Origin: Vitrella brassicaformis
Lineage: Eukaryota; Sar; Vitrellaceae
Assembly: GCA_001179505.1 (NCBI GenBank)
Contig: CDMY01000389.1
Location: 1-36,737, forward strand
DNA length: 36,737 nucleotides
Direction: 5' to 3'
Positions within the stretch are counted from its first letter, which is position 1, and every line of letters starts with the position of its first letter. Below are positions 1 to 11,204 of this stretch, in pieces. The notes under the pieces were generated by a model. It was not told the DNA's origin and did no database searches. It was given only the letters and a program-made list of their open reading frames with translations. Both the position numbers and the translations under genes were made by a program.

Positions 1-1
1 G

Positions 2-399
2 CTCGAGAGCAGCCGGGAGGGCGATGATTGTCACAATCCTCTGGCTGCGGAGGATGTGTTGGCTGTGGGCGAGCTGTATGACATGCTCAAGACGGGCCAG
101 GGGCTGAGGCCACTCGCGAACCGACTCAAACAGGTGGGTGGCAGACCACAGGCAGCGTCCATCTAGCGAGGTGATGCATTTGTGTGTGTGTGTTTCGTGT
201 ATGTTGTCAGGAGAGGTTCACAGGTGTGTCGCTGGGTCACGTGTTGGACTCGCGCCTGCAGCCGGATGAGCAGAGGTGGCTGCGGTCGCTCTTCCGGATC
301 GACCCATCGCGGCCCAATGCTGAGTTGGCGGAGCCTCTGATGCTGAGCAAGGACGTCTGGAGGCTGCTCTCCTTCCTATACGACGGCGGGGGAGACTGA
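2..399 (+). CDS. 3' end of an unrecognised protein-coding gene
   Basis: Two exons are visible. The first enters from the left edge (2-133) and ends at a CAG/GTGGGT donor. The second (211-399) follows a TGTCAG acceptor and ends in TGA. The junction is phase 0 and gives about 107 residues of C-terminus. The peptide is helical and charged, with segments such as ELYDMLKTGQGLRPLANRLK and LSKDVWRLLSFLYDGGGD at the end. I do not recognise the family. The intron (134-210) is TG-rich like the others in this window. The start of the gene lies outside the window, so length and function cannot be judged. Confidence 0.6.
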
Positions 400-754
400 G
401 TTGGCTGAGAGGGGATGCAATTGCCGCATGTTACGTGCAAGTGTCGACCTTCGCATGTATGGTGTGACTAGCTATGCTGTTCGCGTGTGCCGACATGTAC
501 GGTACGATGTGTCGCAAGTGGGTGGGGACAGATGGCCAAAAAGATTGGCCCGTGTTGACGTATGGTACAGGATGCATTGTGCTTCGATCTGCGCCTCACA
601 TGAATGTCATGGATACGTACATGCAATACTGACGAACACAGTTCGATCCTCGAGGTCAGTTCGATCCTCGAGCTTAGCTTGCAGCTGGTTGTCAGCTTGA
701 GGTCGCTTCGTGATCGTCGTGATGTATTGATCATATCAGCAGTGGGCAGACACA
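400..754. other. Intergenic region upstream of PIG-S
   Basis: No gene is seen. The stretch holds a short tandem direct repeat, CAGTTCGATCCTCGAG, at 639-654 and again at 657-672, about 80 bp before the PIG-S start codon. Both copies contain the CTCGAG hexamer. The repeat could be a regulatory element, but nothing else supports that. Confidence 0.4.
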
Positions 755-2473
755 ATGGAGGAGACCGATCAATCACCGAACAAGAGGCTGCGGCTGTACT
801 CCCTCGCTTCATACGTCATCTGGCTCATCACTGGCGGCATCTACATCTGGCACTACGGCAGAGTCAAGCGGGCGCCGCTGCCCCATGCCGGCGTCAGAGC
901 TCTCAAGGCACGCATCGACCACTTCCTCAGCGGCCCTGGACTGCCCGCCCAGATCTCTATCTTCCCGGCTTGCGATGATGCAGTCACCATGGCGCGTGGA
1001 CTTGCCGAGGCGCTGAGAGATCATGTCAGCAAGAACGGCACACGGCGAGTGCCGCCGTTGGTGATTGGTGACGTCGCTGCAGCTGTGTCGGGTGAATGCA
1101 TGAGCCATAAGGAGGCGCTGGAAGATGCGAGTGGTCATGACGATGCGCTATGGACACAGTCGGGGGCGGACTCTCTGGTGGCTAACTACTCGGTGCTGGT
1201 TCGCATCGCATCAGGGGAAGAGGAGCAGCTGCCGGCACTTTACCTGACGCCGGGGACATCCTGCATCGTCACTCTTCCTCAGGGATTTATCAACAGCCCG
1301 CAGTGGAAGGGCGTCACCGACACGCTTCTGGCAGCATGGTTCACGACGGTTGGAGAGCCATCTATCCCCTTATCTGCGTCCTACACGCTGGCCTTCTGGA
1401 CGACGACCGACAGCCCGCAACGCATACGGTGGCCGGGCAGCTTCCACGAGAGTGTGCTGCGGCCTTACCTTAGCCCCTTCCTCTCGCGGCTGTCCACATG
1501 CTACTGGCTGGAGATGCAGGCGCAGACCATCTATCACGCATCGCTGGGAGAGCAGCCGAAGCCTCAAAGGGAGAAAGGCACGACAAGGGAGAGAGTGGTG
1601 GCCTTCAACGACCTCTCCCGGTTCCTGGCTGCGGCCAATGACTGGACGACCGACGCCGTGCTGACGAGGGGCACACACAAGCCGCCCGTCATCCTCAACC
1701 TGGCGTCGATGAAGCCCTCGGGGGCCCCTGTGGTCGTCCTGACCCAGTCGGGCGAGCCGCACACGGCCTTCAGTGTGCCGGGCTGGGGCGTCATGGCCAT
1801 CATGAGCCACCCTGTCCCTGATGACCAGCTGTCACGCAACGCAACATGGCGCCGACAAGTGGCTCGCAGTGGATATGAGCTGACGGATACCGATGCGCGT
1901 GAGACGGCCGGCCTGTGGCTGAGCCACTTTCGGAAATGGCTGGGGTTTCCGAATGTGACTAACACGACCACCCCCATCAACATCGACCACCACTCGCCAC
2001 CACTGGCCAAGGCGTCGATGGCCGCCCCATCCACTAACGGTATAGCCACGTGGGAGCTGCTGGCTCTCGCCAACACCCTTTTGCAGCTCTTTTTGCGCGA
2101 AATCAGCGAGAACCTGACGGCGGTCGAGTCGCTCATTAGCAGCCTGCCCGACCTGACAGTCGAGCAGCGCATCGCAGAAAGCATCAATCACATCCTGCGG
2201 ATGGCCACAGACGCTCTGAATGCCATCGAGAGGGGCGAGAGGGACCTGGGTCGGCTGCTGGGGGGGATTCGGAGCGGGTATCAGGATAGCGTGGAGACTC
2301 TCCATGACGACTCTATGATGGCCGACCTCTACTTCAGCCCCGAGTTCAAATTTGCGGTTTACTTGCCGATGCTGGTGCCGATTGCAGTGCCTGTGCTGCT
2401 GACGGCCGGCAAGGAGCTCATGACGTGGCGGAGGGAGAGGGCAGAGAAGACGACCAAGGTGAAACCCGAATGA
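755..2473 (+). CDS. PIGS: GPI transamidase subunit PIG-S
   Basis: A single exon of 572 codons. PIG-S is a subunit of the ER GPI-transamidase, which swaps a C-terminal propeptide for a GPI anchor. The layout fits the family: a membrane segment near the N-terminus (about residues 15-33), a long luminal part, and a second membrane segment near the C-terminus (about 530-552) before a basic tail. Family-like stretches are SYTLAFWTTTDSPQRIRWPG, ATWELLALANTLLQLFLREI and FKFAVYLPMLVPIAVPVLL, which match animal PIG-S in order and spacing. The length is also close to the usual 550-580 residues. The first ATG of the open frame is used, just before the N-terminal membrane segment. It is the only complete gene here that needs no intron. 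Identification is from family knowledge applied to visible motifs and is strong. Confidence 0.93.
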   Translation: MEETDQSPNKRLRLYSLASYVIWLITGGIYIWHYGRVKRAPLPHAGVRALKARIDHFLSGPGLPAQISIFPACDDAVTMARGLAEALRDHVSKNGTRRVPPLVIGDVAAAVSGECMSHKEALEDASGHDDALWTQSGADSLVANYSVLVRIASGEEEQLPALYLTPGTSCIVTLPQGFINSPQWKGVTDTLLAAWFTTVGEPSIPLSASYTLAFWTTTDSPQRIRWPGSFHESVLRPYLSPFLSRLSTCYWLEMQAQTIYHASLGEQPKPQREKGTTRERVVAFNDLSRFLAAANDWTTDAVLTRGTHKPPVILNLASMKPSGAPVVVLTQSGEPHTAFSVPGWGVMAIMSHPVPDDQLSRNATWRRQVARSGYELTDTDARETAGLWLSHFRKWLGFPNVTNTTTPINIDHHSPPLAKASMAAPSTNGIATWELLALANTLLQLFLREISENLTAVESLISSLPDLTVEQRIAESINHILRMATDALNAIERGERDLGRLLGGIRSGYQDSVETLHDDSMMADLYFSPEFKFAVYLPMLVPIAVPVLLTAGKELMTWRRERAEKTTKVKPE

Positions 2474-2994
2474 ACGTGCGATGATGGGTGGCTGCTGTTG
2501 CTCTCTGTGTGTCGGTGAGGTAGTGGTGTGTGTAGTACTGTGTACATATGTTGCTTGCCGTTTTCGACTCATCCTAGCAGATACATATATATTTGCGTCG
2601 AGAGGCCACCTATTTCCATCATATACTTCAATCAATTGTCTGACGGATGGGATGGATGCATGGCATCAGCTGACCGATTCAATTGGTGGTGGTAGCCCGA
2701 CAGATTGAATGACACTCTGAGTGCACACATTTCTGTCCATCCTTTACCCTCGATCACCCCAGCATACAAATCAAGACAGCCAATCACTGACACCTAAGGC
2801 CGCGGTAAGCATCCAGTGAAAATCTGACGAGAAATAAGGCATGCACATGTGATCAAGTGGGTGGCTCGACTATCGCGCCACCGCAAATTGAATCACCATC
2901 TGATGAAAGAGACACAAGAGAGGCCAGACACAGGCACAATCCACCTCGGACGATGAGTGAGCGGCTTGCGTGCGACACCTGTTTCTTACCTATG
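2474..2994. other. Convergent intergenic region
   Basis: This lies between the ends of PIG-S (+) and the first F-box-like gene (-). It is AT-richer than the coding sequence and probably holds both 3' UTRs. I see no further gene, RNA or repeat in it. Confidence 0.4.
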
Positions 2995-5710
2995 TCAAGA
3001 GCCGCGAGCGGATCCATCGCGGCGCTCAACACACATGGCGGCCTCTCCGAGATCCTGATAGGTGTTATCGTGGAAGCTGAGCTTGTACGGGCCGCCACTG
3101 AGGTTGAGTGCCGCCTGCTCAGCCAGGAAACGCTGCTGGAAGTGCCCGCTAAGACCGGTGACTGTGATTCTCTTGTGACCCTATCATTCATCAAAAAAGG
3201 CAACATGTATACACTCAGGTGTGTAGGTCTGTCTGTCTGTCTGTTGTGCGGGTCACCTTGAGCTCATCATTAAAAGAGATCACCGTGGCCATCACGTGAT
3301 TGTAAAATGTGTCCGACTTGTCACTTGCGACACCGCCTGAAAATGAAGAATACAAACGGTTGTGTCAGTCAGGCATCCCGATTTCCGATTACCTTGAATG
3401 TCGATGGAGACCTCCTCGATCGGCGGCAGCTTGTGGTTGCCCCCTCGTCCCCACAAGCATGGGCTCTGGCCAAATTCATCCTTGAGAGGTGCTATAAACA
3501 CCTTGGCATTGAGACCTATGCGTACTGACAGGCTCCTCTCCCTCCCCCTGCTGCTCATCGCCGCATGCACGCTCTCAAGAAACCGCCACACCTCACCAGC
3601 CGTCACCTGGATTGGGTTGTAGGCCTCTCCCGCGTCTCCTATTTCGATGCGTGACAGGTTTGGCATATGAGAGGCAATCTCCAGCACCCACTTCTTCTTG
3701 TCGCTATCCGCAAGAAGAGCACCGTCACCATGAAACAGGGCGGAAGGGTCGTCCCGTAGCCGCAGAGTGCGGGCGGCAGGGAATGTGTCGTCGGTGATAG
3801 TGGCGAGTTCCGTCGGCCCATGTCTATAGTTGTAGAACAGCTTGTCGGCGATCTTGGCGACTTTGCCGATGATCTTTTGGACGGTCGGGCTGCTTCTACG
3901 GCTCTGCGAGAGGAGCTCCACGTCGAACTCTTCAAAGCTGCCATCGATGTAAGTCCGAAAAATCTGCTTCGCCACCGCATCGGGATGTGCAACAGCATCA
4001 CTGACGAAACAGAGTAAAGCACGATATGTACTGTCTTGTCTCTCTACATTCTTTGTCTGATTGTCTTACATGAGCTGTGCAGTCCTCTCGCACCGCTCCA
4101 TAGACTCGGCATTGCTCTTCATCGACCCCAGGTTGACCTCAAGCTCGCGAACAGACCTCTTGACACCCCTCGCCACCATCACCTCACGCAGTCTGTCGAT
4201 GTCGGCGGGGTCGCTCTCATCTATCCGGACGCATCGCAGTGTGCGAAGCGCCGCCAGCGACTGCCCGTCGGTGGGCAGTGCACTCAGCGCATTGGCCACG
4301 CCGGCGCTCCGTCCACCGATGTGGACGCACTCGACGGCCTTGCAGTCCGCCAGCCACGACCTCTCGCCCTCCAGCCCACAGGATCGAGTGGACAGCGTCC
4401 TGACGGCGGGTGTGTGCCAGTTGCGGCCCACACGTGCGTCCAGACATGAGTTGCTGTTGTCGATCGTCGTGAGCGCGGGCAGTTGGACGGGAGCAGAGGG
4501 GGCGGGCGGCAGATCAGATGAGGGAGGAGGGTACGGGATGTGGACGCCGATATCGAGCTGGACGTCCTCGAATGACAGCTTCTCCAGCGTGCCGTCATCC
4601 GCCAACTGGCCGTGGCCATCATCATCAGATGCCGCAGCTGCCCCCTCCCCTCCTGCCCTCTCTATTCTCTTCTTGGCTGCAATGGCCGCTCGGCCGATGG
4701 CGTGACCCTCGATGAGACTCGTCCAGGTCCCGCGACACCACTTTAGCGCAGGGCGCCATCCGAAAAGAGGTCCCCAATACTCTTCTGGGTTGCGGTGCTT
4801 GATCTCTCGGATATTGGTCGATCTCTTGCCCCACTTGTGTGCCACGTCGAGTGGCATGGTCTCCCACATGTGCCGCGCCTTTTTGTCCTCACAGTCGATG
4901 GCCAGGTGGGTGTAGTTGGCGGCCGACTGATGGAAGAGGGGCGTGCCGAGGGGGCGCCAGAGGGGCGTCAGCTCCCAGGGATGCAGGTGGCCAAAGACGT
5001 TGGCCAACACGTCGTGGGACAATCGACGACGGGCCTGAAGTGACAAAGAAGGAGGACGCGTTCATTTCTATTTGGCTCTTACCGGGCTTTGGTTGATGGC
5101 CGCATTGCCGCTCTTCTTGATCAGACGATACGATGGGCCAGTCCTCACAGCCGCCTGCAATACGACAACACGACAACAGTGACGGAAAATGCGGATCCAT
5201 GCGCACATAGTGACACGCGGCCATCCATTCGTCTCACCTCAGGCTGAGCCTTTGCCTGGACCGAGCCCGCCGCAGCTGCCTGAATACTCGGTGCGGGCAC
5301 GTCTGCAGCATTGGTGAGGCTGGGGTCTCCCTGCGGGAGCTGTGCCGCGAGGGTGTTGAGTAGCCCCAGCTGAGAACCGAACGCCAAGCCCGCGGGGGAC
5401 GCAGCCTGTGAATGAACGAACGGAAAGGGGGCCATGTGCACAAGGTAGGTAGGTAAAGGGCCCTTTCCAGGTGCCTATCAGTCAGTCAGTGAATGAGTGC
5501 CTACCTGAGCGGCGATGCTCGCGGGGTCTTGACCCAGGAGGCTTGACAACGTATCCCTTACAGCACGCGCATTCGCGACAAACTGAACGGACGAAATGAA
5601 ACACGCACCACACGAGAAATCAAAAAGTAGGGTGGTGCGTGTTTGTGCTTGTGTTGCCGTTTGCCTCGCTTTCATCATCATCGCGCCTTCCGTACCTCAT
5701 TGACGTCCAT
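2995..5710 (-). CDS. F-box-like protein, tandem copy A
   Basis: Eight exons on the minus strand: 5696-5710, 5505-5582, 5238-5405, 5083-5154, 4070-5034, 3393-4000, 3257-3336 and 2995-3180 (stop TGA). Together they give 723 residues. All junctions have GT-AG borders and keep phase (0,0,0,0,2,1,0). The first exon codes only MDVNE. The fifth exon opens with an F-box-like helix segment (RRLSHDVLANVFGHLHPWEL, about residues 113-132). An acidic Ala-rich linker and leucine-rich stretches follow, for example LAALRTLRCVRI, suggesting a degenerate LRR-like C-terminal half. F-box proteins usually bring substrates to SCF ubiquitin ligases; that role is inferred from this motif alone. The gene is a close paralogue of the next gene (6449-9292), with the same exon order and phases. 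The paralogue comparison fixed several splice sites, including a TAA that falls inside the GTAAGA donor at 4069. Confidence 0.8.
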
Positions 5711-6448
5711 GGCGAATCAGTGTGTGCATGACGGAAAACAGCGAAAAAACACGAATCTTGGGACAGATAGTTTTTGAAAAGCTCGCACGCTGTCCGATCG
5801 GACATTGCGTGAAACCGCTCTCTGTCCGATCGAACTCATCGCACACCTCTTAGTGTGGAGTTCGCTTTGATTCATATGTATCTGCATCAATGGACCAGCT
5901 CTCGTCAATTTGTCGTCGCCACATTGCGTGCATGCATACAAATATTGGATAGTGTAAGTCTTTTCGACTTGCTCGCTACTCAATTGTACAGCTAGCTATG
6001 GTTAACGCAGTATAGAGGCAACATGTACATATGTATGTATACCACACACATACATAGACCAGCAGGCTTGTACGGTGCGATACGTACAGCTCACAAGACC
6101 AGTCAAACAATTTGTCGCCATGATCATCAATCAGTACTTACAATTCAGCCCCATCTCATGCACGCAGCAAGCCATCCAGACCGCCATGAAAGCACTCACG
6201 TCAGTGTCATCCAGCCAGCCATTAATTTGCACAGATAAGCACGTGGCCGTCTTCATGTCAGTCACTTATCTGTCTCTATCTACGCCGCAGAAAGTCTCCA
6301 GATGTCGTCTGCCCTGTGTGACGTCACGCGAACATGTGTATCGGCACGCGATGACGATCTGACAGACCGCAGCACACACATGCAGACAGGTGTTCGACGC
6401 ACGTCGGGCGGCAGGTGCGCGGACACACGAGGCGCATTTCTGACCTGT
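5711..6448. other. Spacer between the tandem F-box-like genes
   Basis: No gene is supported. It should contain the promoter of copy A (start codon at 5710) and the 3' end of copy B. About 80-120 bp upstream of the copy A start are two TGTCCGATCG boxes, listed separately. The rest is AT-richer and has no ORF I trust. Confidence 0.4.
5791..5833. promoter_or_regulatory. Palindrome TGTCCGATCGGACA plus a second half copy upstream of F-box-like gene A
   Basis: The 14-base sequence at 5791-5804 equals its own reverse complement. TGTCCGATCGA recurs at 5823-5833, about 32 bp further upstream of the gene. The pair sits 80-120 bp before the start codon of copy A and has no obvious counterpart before copy B. 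A palindrome next to a repeat half-site is what a dimeric regulator would bind, but this is inference only. Confidence 0.35.
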
Positions 6449-9292
6449 CTACGCAGAGTCGCGAGTGGAGGCATCACGGCGCTCGACACACATGGAGCCG
6501 TTGCGGGTATTGAGGCTGAGCTTGTACGGGCCGCCACTAAGGTTGAGGGACGCCTGCTCAGCCAGGAAACGTTGTTGAAACTGAGTGTTCAGGCGCTCCA
6601 CTGTGGTCCTCTGGTGGCCCTGGAGTGCCACACACACATCGCCACACACATCGCCTGGCACTTTTGTGAGAGTGGTGTGGCTTGGTTTGGCGTGTGGCAA
6701 ACCTCGAGTTCATCGTTAAAAGAGGTCACAGTAGCCATGACATGCTTGTAGAATGTGTCGGCGTCGCCATCATCCACATCACCTGACACACACACACACG
6801 CACACACACACACGCACATATGCGTTGCACTGACACACCGGTCTGTCTCTTCTCGCCTCCCCCTCCCCTCACCATCAATAAGGATACGGAAGTTTTGGAT
6901 CGCCGGCAAGGCATTGCTGCCGCCGCGCCCCCACAGACAGGGGCTTTCGAGGTTCTGCAGGGGTGCTATCAATGCCGCGGCCGGCAGGTGCATCCTCAGC
7001 GTCAGCGTCCTCCCCCTCCCCTGGCTGACCAGCGCCGTCTGCAGCAGCTCGAGGAAGTCCAGCACCTCAACAAAAAGTGCGTCTTCTGTCTCGATGCACG
7101 ACAGGCTGGGCATGTTGGAGGCGATCTCGACCGCCCGCTTCTTCTTGGCCTCATTGACGAGGGCATGCTGCCGCAGCTGCAGGGTGTGGGCGGCGGGGAA
7201 TGTGTCGTCGGTGATGGCCACAGGATGCGCCTCGTCATGCCCGCTGTAGGACACCTTGCCGGCCGTCTTGGTGAATTCATCCATGATCCCCTGCATGGTG
7301 CGAGTCCCGCTGCCGCGGCGCGAGAGGAGCTCCACGGCGATAACTCCATGCCTGCCACTGTCGCACGCAATAAACGCATCGGGTTGCGCAACAGCGTCAC
7401 TGCAGAAAAGCACCACAAGACGAGCAGAGCACATGTGATGTACCCCACGTCTACTCTGACCCCTTCTCCTTCTCATGTGTCCTTACACGAGTTGTGCGGC
7501 CTTCTGCAATCTCTCCCAGTTCTCGTCTGTGTTGCTCAGAAAAACACCCACGTCGATCTTGAGCTGGCGAATGGACCGGCTGGCGCCCCTTGCCACCATC
7601 ATCTCACGCAGCCTGTCGACGTCGGCGGGCCTGTCATACTTTACGGTGAGGCATCGCAGGGTGTGAAGGGCCGACAGCGACTGTCCGTCGGCAGGCAGTG
7701 CACTCAGCATGCCGGCCGGCACGCCCTCGATCCATGCGTTGATGTCGAGCACTTCGACACCCACACAGTCGGCCAGCCATGACCTCGCGCCGCCCACCTC
7801 TTCTTCACCAATGCTGCCTCGGATGGTGAGGGTCTTGACAGCGCGTGTGTGCCACTGGCGGCCCACACGTGCCGACAGGCAATCGTCACTGGGGATGCTG
7901 TCGATCGTCGTGAGCGCGGGCAGGTGAATCGGGGCGGTAGGGGCGGGGGGCAGATCAGATGAGGGCAGAGGGTCGGGGGTGGCGACGCTGTCATCGAGCT
8001 GGACGACCTCGAATGACAGCTTCTCCAGTGTGCCCCCATCCGCCAACTGGCCGTGGCCATCATCATCAGATGCCGCAGCTGCCCCCTCCCCTCCCGCCCT
8101 CTCTATTCTCTTCTTGGCTGCGATGGCCGCTCGGCCGATGGCGTGACCCTCGATGAGACTCGTCCAGGTCCCGCGACACCACTGCGTATCCGGCGCCACA
8201 ACGATGTCGTCGGTATACTCGGGGCAGCGAATTCTGATCTCTCGGATATTGGTCGACCTCTTTCCCCACTTGTGCGCCACGGCCAGCGGCATGGTCTCCC
8301 ACATCCGCCTCGCCGTGTCGTCCTCACAGTCCATGACCACTTGAGTGTAGTTGGCGGCCGACTGATAGAAGAGGGGCGTGCCGAGGCGGCGCCAGAGGGG
8401 CGTCAGCTCCCAGGGATGCAGGTGGCCGAAGATGTTGGCCAGCTCGTCGCGGGACAATCGACGACGGGCCTGAAAGTGAGACAGAGATACCAAAGTCAAG
8501 GTGTGAGGATGGTGTTGTCAGACCCATCCTTACCAGGTCCTCATCGGCCGGAGGGTTGCCGCTTCTGTGGATCAGACGGTACGATGGACCAGGCCCCACA
8601 GCCACCTGCCGAAGACAGAGCAAGAGCCACCCATGACACCACGACAACCACAGCAACTAAAAGGTGTATCCATGTGCAGACGATGACCACACACACACGG
8701 CTATCCTTCACCTTACCTGTGCCTCTGTGTGTGTCGAGCCCAACGCAGCAGCTGCCTCTGTGGTCGATGTCAGTGCATCTACAGCGCTGGTGAGGCTGGC
8801 AGCCCACTGTTCGAGCTGCGTGGTGACGGCGTCCGACTGCAAGGCCATGGGGCCCAGCTGATAGTGCAACAGCCATGCCGCGGGCGACGAGACCTGTCAG
8901 CGAAGATACACCACAGTGGATGGCCGGCCCTTCCGCATGCCTCTCGGTCAGTCAATAAGTGTTACCCACCTGTGCGGCGATGCTGGCGGGGTCTTCGTCG
9001 AGAAGGTGTGATAGACATTCGATGATCTGTCGGCAGGCAAACATACCATACCCAACAGACAGACAATCTTTTGTCGTGAGGAAAGGATAGAAAGGCGTTC
9101 CGGCCGGTCAGTCAGCGCACCTCATCTTGAATTGTCTGCTGGTACAGCAAGCTGTCCAGCACAGCCTGGGCATTCGTCAGAACCTGGGGGACTCAAGCAC
9201 AACGGACACACCGAGGACTCAAAGATGAAGCGCTCTTTCTCCTTCGCTCTCTTCTGCCCCTCGTGTGCCGGGCTGACCTGATTGACGTCCAT
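6449..9292 (-). CDS. F-box-like protein, tandem copy B
   Basis: Nine exons on the minus strand: 9278-9292, 9121-9183, 8970-9026, 8717-8893, 8534-8605, 7487-8469, 6873-7399, 6703-6782 and 6449-6619 (stop TAG). The product is 714 residues and all junctions are phase-consistent GT-AG. It is the paralogue of 2995-5710. It has the same five-codon first exon (MDVNQ), the same 72-bp and 80-bp exons, and the same F-box-like segment RRLSRDELANIFGHLHPWEL (about residues 130-149). The acidic linker EGAAAASDDDGHGQLAD is identical in both copies. It differs by one extra intron: residues coded by exon 2 in copy A are spread over exons 2 and 3 here. The C-terminal half is Leu-rich and LRR-like (for example LSALHTLRCLTVKYDRPADV). 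A role as substrate adaptor of a cullin ubiquitin ligase is inferred from the F-box-like motif. Intron 7 (6783-6872) carries a TG repeat. Confidence 0.8.
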
Positions 9293-9374
9293 GGCAAAAC
9301 AGAAACGTGTGCGGGCGACTCACAACAAAGTCGCTGACGGGCTGAAACGGCCGTGGACCGCTATTTCCTCCACG

Positions 9375-9508
9375 CGAGCTCGTTGAAAGTAGTTCACATC
9401 GCCGCCCAGTGCTTGTTTGACGAACTGAGCCTATCCCGCAGCACAGCAACAAGACCTCTACCACAACGAAAGACATAGCACAACGAAAGAGTGACGACTG
9501 CCTGTGCC
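9375..9508 (-). repeat. Left arm of an inverted repeat flanking the DUF1853 gene
   Basis: Read on the minus strand, this matches 11137-11283 read on the plus strand. Both begin GGCACAGGCAGTCGTCACT. They share a core of 84 bases with about 8 mismatches, containing CAGTTCGTCAAACAAGCACT. The arm lies in the 251-bp spacer between the start codons of F-box-like gene B (-) and the DUF1853 gene (+), pointing toward gene B. The reading frame in the core is open in both arms but meets a stop right after the position of the exonuclease start codon in this arm. It is therefore a non-coding copy. Confidence 0.85.
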
Positions 9509-9543
9509 GAGAGAGTTTTCCGTCTTGGGGCGGGGCGTTCGGC

Positions 9544-11204
9544 ATGGACAACATGGGGCTTCACGTGGAGAGGTTCAAGCACAAGATCGTCAGAGATCTC
9601 GCCTGGGTCATTCATTCCCAGCCTCTCATCTCAGATGGACTCGAAGATCTGCCGGCCCTCTCCCTTTCCGACCTTCTCGACGCTTCATCCACCCTGCAAT
9701 GGCTCGAGAAGCTCGACAGTGACCCATCCGAGTTGCTCGACTTCCTCGTGCGCAAGCACATCAGGCGCCTGGGGTTTCTGTATCAGTCGCTTCTGGAGTT
9801 TGTGTTTGTCCGCTGTCCCTCACTGGGCTGCGAGGCGGTGCTCTGTCAGCAGCAGATTGAAGACTCTGAGGAGAGGGGCCGCGTGATCGGGCAGATCAAG
9901 CACGTCATGTGCCTCAATCGAGGGCAGGGCAAGCAGGCCTGGCATGTGGAAAGTGCTATCAAGTTTTATGTCGACTCACGGCTCCTGGACGAGGCGGCAG
10001 ATGAGAGGACGGGACTGGCCTCGTTTTCTGCAGAGGAGAATGAGAGGCGCTCTTTGCTGCATTTCGTTGGTCCCTTCCTTCATGAGAGCCTCGCGTGGCG
10101 CCTTGTGGAGATGAACAGGAAGCTGGAGCTCTGCCGGGCGTCATCGGCCATTCAGGAGGACCTCAAGGTGAGCGTGTCATGCATGATACAAATCGGCAGA
10201 TGAAGCACACGTGTATCCCTTTGTGAATGGTTGTATGTATCGGCAGGGCCGTCTTGGTGCGTCGGAGGTGTCGTCCGTGACCTTCATCAAAGGTTACCTC
10301 TTCTACCGCCTGTATAAGCACACCGACTCTTGCGGCGGGCCCTCCCTCTGCAACCCTCATCACAACAGGGGCTGGTGGTGCCTCGACACAGCCGAGCTCG
10401 CCCATTGGGCAGATGGGCCATTCCAGTGGGCCATCCTACCCAAGATGCACTGGATGTCGCCGGTGGTGGCCATCTCAGCGCCCGATCCCCACCGCGTTTA
10501 TGTCGAAGGCGTGGCTGCGCTGCGGATCCCCGAGCTGACGTGTATGGATTTCGGTGCCCTGATGGCCGAGCTTTCGCGTCTGCGGACGGATGCGCCCTCC
10601 ACGCCTCATCTGGTGGCACAGCTGCGCGAGAGGGAGGGCGGAATATGGGTGGAGGAGTCGCGTGGGTTCCTGTTACCCAGCGATTGGGACCCGTCGACGC
10701 TATGCAACTCACTCCAGCCAATGGGTAGGCAGGCTTCTGAAATTAAGAGAGCCGAGAGAGATGGACTGGACCCCCATTGATTGATTTGTTTCCTGCTGTG
10801 CTGTGCCTCTGCCTGGCTGTCTGGGGTGTTGAGGTCTCCGTAACAAGCACGAGAAGCCCGACAACTGGTCCTACCGCTCGCTGCCTCAGCCTGAAGGACC
10901 TGAAGGACCTTCTCTCATGCCTCAAGGCAGCAGCGCCAGCCATCCATCCCCCATGTCGATAGGGCGGCTCTTCAACTGCCCGTCTGAGAGCCAGAAGCGG
11001 ACCCCTGTGTTGCGGGACGCGGCTGAGGATGAGAGTGAGGGCGAGTACCCGCTGTCCGAGTCTCCGCGACCTGGTTCAATGCCACTGCATGACCTGCTGG
11101 TCACAGCTGCGGGTGAGGGAGAAGGACCACCCTCTTGGCACAGGCAGTCGTCACTTCCAGGGTGCACTCTGTCTTGCGTTGCGCTATGTCTTTCGTTGTA
11201 CTGA
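9544..11204 (+). CDS. DUF1853 family protein with a C-terminal extension
   Basis: Three exons: 9544-10167, 10247-10724 and 10834-11204 (TGA). Junctions are phase 0 and phase 1, and the product is 490 residues. The first about 400 residues follow the DUF1853 pattern known mainly from proteobacteria. There is an N-terminal FKHKIVRDLAWVIHSQPLIS, then IRRLGFLYQSLLEFVFVRCP, then HVESAIKFYVDS. After the first intron come FIKGYLFYRLY, RGWWCLDTAELAHW and WAILPKMHWMSPV, ending near RGFLLPSDWD. The biochemical role of DUF1853 is unknown to me. The last exon adds a Ser/Pro-rich, probably disordered tail of about 120 residues that bacterial members lack. Its end is less sure: a GTGAGG site near 11111 could splice onward, and the frame could then join the next gene through an acceptor near 11210. 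Two separate genes are the simpler reading. The gene is bracketed by an inverted repeat. Confidence 0.8.

Noticed and set aside
1564-2635. Long open frames on the minus strand opposite PIG-S
   Set aside because: They mirror the codon bias of the plus-strand gene, contain no recognisable motif, and PIG-S is certain.
6820-7782. A 320-codon plus-strand frame across F-box-like gene B
   Set aside because: It is antisense to exons confirmed by comparison with copy A, and it runs through that gene's introns without any family signal.
8053-8793. A 246-codon plus-strand frame
   Set aside because: It lies opposite the F-box exon and upstream exons of copy B, with no motif and no promoter evidence.
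9394-9508. A possible exon of F-box-like gene B or of a separate gene within the left repeat arm
   Set aside because: The frame in this arm stops right after the position matching the exonuclease start codon, and gene B already has a paralogue-supported start at 9292.
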